Source: CAYVQZ01 sp964453435
Lineage (GTDB): Bacteria; Abyssobacteria; SURF-5
Assembly (NCBI GenBank): GCA_964453435.1
Contig: CAYVQZ010000088.1
Coordinates: 1 to 13,019, forward strand
Reading direction: 5' to 3'
Length of the DNA: 13,019 nucleotides
Part shown: positions 7,737-13,019 of the stretch, in pieces
How positions within the stretch are numbered: position 1 is the stretch's first letter
Layout: each line of letters starts with the position of its first letter
Notes under the pieces: generated by a model
Told to the model about the DNA's origin: nothing
The model's input: only the letters and a program-made list of their open reading frames with translations
Database searches by the model: none
Position numbers and translations under genes: made by a program

Positions 7737-8879
7737 ATGGATTTTGAACTGAACGAAGAGCAACGAATGATCCGGGAGATGGCGCGAAATTTCGCCGAGA
7801 AGGAAGTGGCGCCCGTCGCGGCCGAACTCGACGAGACCCACCGCTTTCCCACCGACCTCGCCAAAAAGATGGGTGAACTCGGGCTAATGGGCATTGCCGT
7901 TCCGGAGGAATACGGCGGAGCGGGCATGGACTACGTTTGCTACGCAGTCGCGCTCGAGGAAATCTCGGTTGTCTGCGCAAATACGGGAGTCGTGATGTCG
8001 GCGAACAACTCGCTTGCATGCGCGCCCGTGCTGGCAAACGGAACCGAGGAGCAGAAAAAGAAGGTGCTCGCCTCTATGGCTTCCGGCGAAAAGATCGGAT
8101 GCTTCGGCCTGACAGAGCCGGGCGCCGGCTCCGATGCCGCCGCCCAGAAAACGACCGCGGTCCTGCAGGGCGATGAATGGGTTCTGAACGGCTCGAAAGT
8201 CTTCATCACAAACGCAACGCACGCCGACATCGCCGTCGTTTTCGCGGTGACTGACAAGGAAAAAGGGTCGAGAGGCATCAGCGCGTTCATCGTCGAAAAG
8301 GATACGCCCGGCTTCTCTATCGGCAAGGTGGAGAAGAAACTCGGCCTGAACGCCTCCGGAACGGCGGAACTCATTTTCGAAGATTGCCGCATTCCGAAAG
8401 ACCAGCTTTTAGGCCAATTGGGTCAAGGATTCAAAATTGCTCTGCAGACGCTGGACGGCGGCCGCATCGGAATCGCCGCTCAGGCCGTCGGAATTGCCCG
8501 CGGAGCAATGGAGCAGTCGTGCAAATACGCGCTTCAGAGGGAACAGTTCGGCCAGCCGATTGCGAAGTTCCAGGCAATCCAATGGATGCTTGCGGACATG
8601 GCGACAGAAATCGACGCCGCGCGCCTGTTGACCTATCGCGCCGCATATCTCCAGAGCGCGAAGCAGCGGTACTCGCAACAGGCGGCCATGGCGAAGCTCT
8701 TCGCTTCCGAGACAGCCATGAAGACCGCGACGAAGGCCGTTCAGATTCACGGCGGCTACGGCTACTCCAAAGAGTATCCCGTCGAGCGCAACTTTCGCGA
8801 TGCCAAGATCACCGAGATTTACGAGGGCACCTCGGAGATTCAGCGGCTTGTTATCGCGACGAACCTGCTGAGAGAGTAG
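7737..8879 (+). CDS. Acyl-CoA dehydrogenase (short-chain/butyryl-CoA type)
   Basis: A 380-residue flavoprotein that interconverts acyl-CoA and trans-2-enoyl-CoA. FAD-contacting motifs include CFGLTEPGAGSD (122-133) and, near the C-terminus, QIHGGYGYSKEYPVER (336-351). The catalytic base is Glu363 in IYEGTSEIQR, the position used by short-chain and butyryl-CoA dehydrogenases. The start is the ATG with GGAGG eight bases upstream; an in-frame TTG five codons earlier overlaps that ribosome-binding site and is unlikely. It follows the thiolase and precedes the secernin-like gene by 39 bases. No etfAB, hbd or crt genes are present in the window, so the electron partner and the rest of the cycle must be encoded elsewhere. 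Confidence 0.94.
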   Translation: MDFELNEEQRMIREMARNFAEKEVAPVAAELDETHRFPTDLAKKMGELGLMGIAVPEEYGGAGMDYVCYAVALEEISVVCANTGVVMSANNSLACAPVLANGTEEQKKKVLASMASGEKIGCFGLTEPGAGSDAAAQKTTAVLQGDEWVLNGSKVFITNATHADIAVVFAVTDKEKGSRGISAFIVEKDTPGFSIGKVEKKLGLNASGTAELIFEDCRIPKDQLLGQLGQGFKIALQTLDGGRIGIAAQAVGIARGAMEQSCKYALQREQFGQPIAKFQAIQWMLADMATEIDAARLLTYRAAYLQSAKQRYSQQAAMAKLFASETAMKTATKAVQIHGGYGYSKEYPVERNFRDAKITEIYEGTSEIQRLVIATNLLRE

Positions 8880-8918
8880 GAAATCGGGCCGAGAATAGAG
8901 TCCGGGCAAAAAGAAAAG

Positions 8919-10256
8919 ATGAGTCACGACTCGCTGCCGACAACCCATCCATCGTCTCCGTCTCTGACTCGTCCTTGCGCAGGCTGTGACACGCTGGTTG
9001 CCCTTTCGGGCGCCACGTCGGACGCGAGCGTCATACTCGCGAAAAACAGCGACCGCCCTGCCGACGAAAGCCAGCCGCTCATCCGGCGACGCCGGTCGAA
9101 ACACCCGCCCGGCTCCACGGTCAAATGCCAATACATCGAGATTCCCCAGCCCGGAGAAACACTTGCATTCATCGGCTCCAGACCGTATTGGCTGTGGGGA
9201 CTCGAACACGGCATGAACGAATGCGGGGTCGCAGTCGGCAATGAGGCCGTCTTCACCAAAGAGACGCTTCCGGAAAAAGGACTGCTCGGGATGGACCTCG
9301 TCCGCCTCGGCCTCGAACGCGGGCGAACTGCACCAGAGGCGCTCGAGGTCATGACGTCTCTTCTTCGGGAATTCGGCCAGGGCGGCTCGGGATCCGAGCA
9401 CGGCAACATGCCCTACTGCAACTCATTTATCATCGCCGACTACAACGAAGCCTTCATCCTCGAGACATCCGGCCGCCAATACGCGTGGAAGGCGGTTCGA
9501 GAAACCGCGAGCGTCTCGAACCATATTGCCATCAACTCCGATTGGGACGGACTCTCTGACGACGCCGTCGAGCATGCGCTCTCGCAGGGCTGGTGGGAGC
9601 ATGGCGAAGGCCGGTTCGACTTTTCGGCCGCATACCGCAGCACCGAGATGGTGCCCCCCGTGATCTCCGAGGAACGGCTCCGCCAGTCGGGTCTGCTGCT
9701 CGAAGAATACCGCGGCAGGATTTCCCCGGCAACCATGATGCGAACTCTGCGCGACCATTACGACAGCGGAACCGTATTTTCGCCGGGCCGAGAGCCGGAC
9801 GACGGCAAGCGCTACTCCATCTGCATGCATGCCGACCCCGTCGGCACGACGGCGGCGAGCATGGTGGCGCATCTCAGAGGGACGAACCGCCTGGATACTT
9901 ATTGGGCGAGCTTTGGCACGCCGTGCTGCGGGGTGTTTATGCCGCTTTACGTTGACGGCGAAATACCGCAGGCGCTCACGCGGGCCGGCGCCAGGTTCTC
10001 GGACAATTCGGTCTGGTGGCTCTTCAAGAAATTGGATGAACACGTTGCCGTAGACTACGCCAAAAGAACCCCTCGCGTCCAAAAGGCGTGGTCGGCGCTC
10101 GAGGCGGAGTTTCTGGAGATGAGCGGGCAGGTCGAGGCGGAGGCGGAATCCCTGTTCTCGAACGGTAACCCTCAAAAAGCAAAGGACCTTTTGACCCGAT
10201 TCATGGGGGACAACCTCAAAAGAGTTCAGGCTGGCTTGCAGTCGATGCTGCAATAA
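8919..10256 (+). CDS. Secernin-like C69 family hydrolase (Ntn dipeptidase family)
   Basis: A 445-residue protein with the C69/secernin layout: CDTLVALSGAT, AKNSDRP, then YIEIPQ, LWGLEHGMNECGVAVGNEA, LLGMDLVRLGLERG and SQGWW, all of which have counterparts in secernins. By homology Cys23 is the nucleophile, exposed by removal of the Ser/Thr/Pro-rich first 22 residues; Cys20 is nearby but does not match the family alignment. C69 members are peptidases or related amidases; the substrate is unknown. The mid-protein segment CMHADPVGTTAAS resembles the second conserved half of the fold. The ATG has only a weak purine-rich AAGAAAAG ahead of it. Spacing of 39 bases to the acyl-CoA dehydrogenase suggests co-transcription, although no metabolic link is obvious. 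Confidence 0.88.
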   Translation: MSHDSLPTTHPSSPSLTRPCAGCDTLVALSGATSDASVILAKNSDRPADESQPLIRRRRSKHPPGSTVKCQYIEIPQPGETLAFIGSRPYWLWGLEHGMNECGVAVGNEAVFTKETLPEKGLLGMDLVRLGLERGRTAPEALEVMTSLLREFGQGGSGSEHGNMPYCNSFIIADYNEAFILETSGRQYAWKAVRETASVSNHIAINSDWDGLSDDAVEHALSQGWWEHGEGRFDFSAAYRSTEMVPPVISEERLRQSGLLLEEYRGRISPATMMRTLRDHYDSGTVFSPGREPDDGKRYSICMHADPVGTTAASMVAHLRGTNRLDTYWASFGTPCCGVFMPLYVDGEIPQALTRAGARFSDNSVWWLFKKLDEHVAVDYAKRTPRVQKAWSALEAEFLEMSGQVEAEAESLFSNGNPQKAKDLLTRFMGDNLKRVQAGLQSMLQ

Positions 10257-10270
10257 TAAAAAAAGGTTAA

Positions 10271-10297
10271 GAGAAACTGTCCCCCGAGCGAATATCC
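10271..10297. repeat. Possible remnant of the GACTGTCCC repeat
   Basis: The string AACTGTCCCCCGAGCGAATATCC resembles the core shared by copies 1 and 2 (ACTGTCCCCGA(A/G)GC(A/G)AACAAC). It sits in the 107-base gap between the convergent C69 and peroxiredoxin genes. The match is short, so this could be coincidence. Confidence 0.35.
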
Positions 10298-10363
10298 AAA
10301 AGCCTCCGGTCTTCCGATACCTCAAAACCCTCGCCATGAGTTCGGCTTCAGCAACAGCTTCAT

Positions 10364-11011
10364 TCAGACAATCTTCTTTAATGCGGCTATGGTGTCGTCG
10401 GGCTCGGGCCGGACCGTGTAGTCCGGATTTATCTCCGCATAGCGAATGACGCCGTCGGTGTCAATGATGAGCCGGGCCGGCATGGGAAGTGTCCAGGAAT
10501 CGTCTTCGTTATACTCATCGAGGTTTATCTTGAATTGCCGGTACACCTTGATGAGGTCATCGGGCAGCTTGAACCGAATCCCGTATCGCTCAGCCACCTC
10601 GTTTCCGGGATCACTGAGGATATCCGCATCCAGTCCCTTCTCCTCTTTGATGGCTCGATTGTGCTTTTCCAGTTGCGGAGCGATAAGAACAAGCGAGGCC
10701 CCGATGTTCTTTATCTCCGAGGCCGTTTCTGCCAGAGCTTCCAGCTCTGCGTTGCAGTATGGTCACCAGCGGCCCCGGTAGAAGCTCAGGACCACCGGTC
10801 CCTTTGCGAGGAGTTGGTGCAGTGAGACCTGTTGACCGCTCGTGTTTTTCAGAGCGAAATCAGGGGCTTTGTCTCCCACCTTGACGGCCCGGTCCATTAT
10901 TCCCGAGGTCCGAAGGTCGTTGGTTGCGCGGTGCATGGTCTCCAGGGACTCCGATGGCGCTTGCTTTTCAAAGTTCTTCTTGGTTGCATCCAGTTTTTCC
11001 TGCAGCTTCAT
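10364..11011 (-). CDS. Selenocysteine-containing peroxiredoxin-like protein (AhpC/TSA family)
   Basis: A 215-residue protein when the in-frame UGA at 10763-10765 is read as selenocysteine 83. The thioredoxin-fold AhpC/TSA domain begins near residue 45 (VGDKAPDFAL). The active site reads FYRGRW-U-PYC, where close relatives have FYRGGWCPYC, so Sec replaces the peroxidatic Cys. Cys86 is the only cysteine in the whole protein, giving a U-x-x-C redox pair. The sequence after the UGA continues the family pattern without a break (LVLIAPQ, ILSDPGNEVAERYGIRF, PARLIIDTDGVIRYAEINPDY). The likely role is reduction of peroxides or a related thiol-redox reaction in the cytoplasm. The ATG start has AGGAGG five bases upstream. 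It converges on the C69 gene and ends at a second, true UGA. Confidence 0.9.
10733..10765 (-). promoter_or_regulatory. Peroxiredoxin UGA(Sec) codon and SECIS-like hairpin
   Basis: The UGA is at 10765-10763. Thirteen bases later the mRNA can form a perfect 7-bp stem, CAGAGCU (10749-10743) with AGCUCUG (10739-10733), closed by loop GGA (or a 6-bp stem with loop UGGAA). The guanines lie about 20 bases after the UGA, the spacing expected of bacterial SECIS elements, which have a conserved G near the start of the apical loop. Confidence 0.78.
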
Positions 11012-11327
11012 GGCTCCCTCCTTTTTCGGTTTCGGGACGCATTGGAGTATAACGCGCAATCGGCGACTGCGCTATCGGCTTTCCGGACCGGATTATGATG
11101 CGTCGGCCGGCAGGAGAGCTCGGCGGGCGACCCGGCGACCTCTTCTGTGCGATCGATGCGTCTTGACCATGGTTACGCTGTCATTCCCATTCGGGCAGAA
11201 ATTCGAAAATGTCACACAAGAAATCCCGGCGATTTTCTCTCGGATACCCTTGAGATTGAAGCCTTCACGCGGGGCCGCTCGTTTTGCGCTTGACTCTCTT
11301 CCGAAGTTGTCTGCTAGAATATCGGGC
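11012..11327. other. Intergenic region between divergent peroxiredoxin and GT39 genes
   Basis: It holds the AGGAGG ribosome-binding site of the peroxiredoxin gene just past 11016. On the minus strand there is a TATACT box near 11047-11052 without a clear -35 box. The GT39 promoter candidate lies at 11290-11320. From about 11060 to 11285 I see no gene; the plus-strand reading frame stays open but lacks ribosome-binding signals and family-like sequence. Confidence 0.5.
11290..11320 (+). promoter_or_regulatory. Possible sigma-70 promoter for the GT39 gene
   Basis: TTGACT (11290-11295) and TAGAAT (11315-11320) are each 5/6 matches, but the 19-base spacer is longer than ideal. The predicted transcription start falls at or beside the GTG taken as start codon at 11328, which would make the message nearly leaderless. 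Confidence 0.4.
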
Positions 11328-12875
11328 GTGAAGACCAGCCCGCTTGAAGCTTTCTATTTGTCCGACAGAATTTCGATTTCCGCCCGAACGGTATTCGTGT
11401 TGGTTCTGGGAACCGGGATAGCGCTCCGGCTGTGGATGCTTGGAACAGACCAGTTGTGGCTTGATGAAGTTCACTCGATAGCCACGGCGGGAAATTCGGC
11501 GCGCGAGATGGTCTCGAATCTCAGGGCTGACGGTCATCCCCCGCTCTATTTCTCGCTGGCGCTCGCATGGAAGAGTGTTTTCGGGGAGTCGGAGCTATCC
11601 CTCCGCAGCATATCCGTCCTTTTCGGAGCCGCCTCCTTGCTTGCCATTTATTGGCTTGGCGCGGTCCTGTTCGACAGGCGGACGGGCATGGCGGCAATGT
11701 TTCTTGCTGCCATTGCGCCTCTCCATATCAATTACTCCCAAGAGGCGCGCATGTATATCATGGAAGCTTTTTTTTCCACCCTTATGGCAGGCTTTCTCTG
11801 GTTGGCGTTGACAAACAGCGATAAGAAACGCTACTGGCGGGGATATACGGTTGCCGCAATTTGCATTGTGTACACCCATATCTTTGGCTGGCTTCTCGTG
11901 CCGGTCGGCGCCGTATTCTTGCTGTTGGAGCAACGATACCGCCATTTGCTCCGCAGGCTTCTGCTCTGCCAGTCTGTCGTCGTGCTCGCGTTTCTTCCAT
12001 GGGCGCCATTCGTTCCCGGACAGATGCGCCAGGCAGGGCTGTGGGTTGCCCGGTGGTGGAGTGCGACACCGCCCGCGCTTGCGATACCGAAGACGCTGGA
12101 ATGCTTCGGCGTCGGCGGGAATTATCCCGAATACCTCCCGTTCGCCCACGAATCACCGTTCAGAATCGTGTCAGCCGCGGTGTTCCTGCTGCTGGCCGTC
12201 TCGGCAGTTCTGCCATGGAAAGATAAGGCAACGCTGGTCAAGACGGAAGACCTGAAGGCCAGAAAGGTTTATGTTTTGCTCCATTTGTTTTTGCCCCTGC
12301 TGATGCTTTTCGCAATTTCATTCGTCAAACCGGTTTACCTTGTGGGACGGTACGAGCTCGTCGCGTACCCGTTCTTTGCGGCGTTCATAGCCTTTGGCGT
12401 CCGTAAGCTACGCAGATATGCCCCCCTCGGACTCGCGGTTTTAGCGCTTCTTGCAACATATTCGCTCTATAAGTATTATTCGACCCCGACACCGGCATTT
12501 GACAAAGAATCCGTGAAATATCTGAGACAAAACGCCGAAGATGCCGATGTGGTTGTTGTGGTCGGGCTTCGGTTGCTGCCGGTTGAATATTACGCGAGAC
12601 GCGAGGGGGGACATTTCCGAATAATCGCCTACCCGCTCTCCATGCGCGACCATCCCGGTTGGATCGATTTCAGCTTATCGGAAGAACAATTAAGGCATGA
12701 CGCATTGGCGGTGATGGCGCGCGCCCTCGTTGAAAGCCGGCCGGGCCGACCTGTTTGGCTTTTGATTACCGGCCATGACTGGCTCAATCAGCCTCTCATC
12801 GACACGTTCGAACAGAGTTTTCAGTTCCTGAACTTTGACCCGGAGCTCGGCGTCATCCTCTGCGTCCGTCGTTAG
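11328..12875 (+). CDS. GT39/PMT-type integral membrane glycosyltransferase
   Basis: About 515 residues with many membrane helices: the first near 20-38, then a series across roughly 75-230 and 285-390, ending in a soluble C-terminal domain of about 120 residues. LWLDE (43-47) in the first outer loop holds the acidic Asp46-Glu47 pair used by PMT/ArnT-type enzymes. GHPPLYF (69-75) and YSQEARMY (136-143) are further signatures of the family. These enzymes move a sugar from a polyprenyl-phosphate donor to protein or cell-envelope lipid at the outer face of the membrane; donor and acceptor are unknown here. The start is uncertain: GTG at 11328 follows a possible promoter but lacks a good ribosome-binding site. 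An in-frame ATG at 11169 would add 53 residues that do not look like the family. Confidence 0.85.
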   Translation: MKTSPLEAFYLSDRISISARTVFVLVLGTGIALRLWMLGTDQLWLDEVHSIATAGNSAREMVSNLRADGHPPLYFSLALAWKSVFGESELSLRSISVLFGAASLLAIYWLGAVLFDRRTGMAAMFLAAIAPLHINYSQEARMYIMEAFFSTLMAGFLWLALTNSDKKRYWRGYTVAAICIVYTHIFGWLLVPVGAVFLLLEQRYRHLLRRLLLCQSVVVLAFLPWAPFVPGQMRQAGLWVARWWSATPPALAIPKTLECFGVGGNYPEYLPFAHESPFRIVSAAVFLLLAVSAVLPWKDKATLVKTEDLKARKVYVLLHLFLPLLMLFAISFVKPVYLVGRYELVAYPFFAAFIAFGVRKLRRYAPLGLAVLALLATYSLYKYYSTPTPAFDKESVKYLRQNAEDADVVVVVGLRLLPVEYYARREGGHFRIIAYPLSMRDHPGWIDFSLSEEQLRHDALAVMARALVESRPGRPVWLLITGHDWLNQPLIDTFEQSFQFLNFDPELGVILCVRR

Positions 12876-12936
12876 TGCGGCTTTCCCGTCGCCCAAGACA
12901 CCGAGAATTCTCTTTTGACAGCAGTGCCCGGAATTC

Positions 12937-13019
12937 ATGAACTTGGCCTTTCGCAGTGCGGGACCCCGCCGCCTTGCAGCGGCAAAGTGCTGTCTGCGCC
13001 TGATGCCGATATTTGTTAG
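12937..13019 (+). CDS. Possible start of a further gene, cut by the window edge
   Basis: An open frame from ATG 12937 runs off the right edge with 27 codons (MNLAFRSAGPRRL...). A lone TTGACA lies just upstream at 12915-12920. There is no clear ribosome-binding site and no recognisable family, so this may be chance. The rest of 12876-13019 shows no terminator with a T-run; a small GCCGC/GCGGC stem occurs near 12969-12984. Confidence 0.2.
   Translation, partial: MNLAFRSAGPRRLAAAKCCLRLMPIFV

Noticed and set aside
7027..8037. 336-codon minus-strand frame
   Set aside because: It is the shadow of the thiolase and acyl-CoA dehydrogenase genes, which are both full length with intact active sites.
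10364..10597. Stand-alone 77-codon small gene
   Set aside because: It is the C-terminal end of the Sec peroxiredoxin and has no start signal of its own.
10842..11327. N-terminal extension of the GT39 frame
   Set aside because: It is antisense to the peroxiredoxin gene for its first part, has no ribosome-binding site, and does not resemble the family before about 11328.
1..13019. CRISPR array, tRNA, rRNA, phage or IS transposase genes
   Set aside because: I saw no regularly spaced repeats, no tRNA-like cloverleaf, and no transposase or integrase sequence. The only repeats are the few GACTGTCCC elements.

Overview
The window is about 13 kb of moderately GC-rich bacterial DNA that looks like ordinary chromosome from an anaerobic, selenocysteine-decoding bacterium. 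The fused formate dehydrogenase, the thiolase/acyl-CoA dehydrogenase pair and the UGA-encoded selenoproteins would suit a Desulfobacterota-like or related candidate-phylum anaerobe. No rRNA or other phylogenetic marker is present, so this placement is inference only.

Layout, left to right. Positions 1-224 hold one copy of a dispersed GGGACTGTCCC-type repeat and a strong hairpin terminator. Positions 225-4319 (minus strand) encode one very large formate dehydrogenase. It looks like two ORFs only because an in-frame UGA sits at the catalytic selenocysteine position, with a SECIS-like hairpin directly after it. Positions 4320-4828 are intergenic and hold a second, longer copy of the repeat plus a promoter for the next gene. 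At 4829-5698 (+) is a membrane-anchored metallophosphoesterase, convergent with a DUF456-type glycine-rich membrane protein at 5719-6237 (-). A near-consensus sigma-70 promoter (6372-6400) precedes an acetyl-CoA acetyltransferase (6482-7660), an acyl-CoA dehydrogenase (7737-8879) and a secernin-like C69 hydrolase (8919-10256), all on the plus strand and closely spaced. At 10364-11011 (-) is a peroxiredoxin-like protein whose peroxidatic residue is also encoded by UGA, so it is a second selenoprotein. A GT39/PMT-type integral membrane glycosyltransferase (about 11328-12875, +) comes before the right edge.

How the genes work together. The formate dehydrogenase carries its own [2Fe-2S], GltD-type FAD/NAD(P)H and [4Fe-4S] modules on one chain, which predicts a soluble NAD(P)-linked enzyme interconverting formate and CO2. 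The thiolase and acyl-CoA dehydrogenase fit short-chain fatty-acid or butyrate-type metabolism. The two selenoproteins imply SelA/SelB/SelC/SelD elsewhere in the genome; none of those genes is visible here. The most notable observations are the two independent UGA-to-Sec sites, which simple ORF calling would split or truncate, and the direct repeats bracketing the fdh gene.
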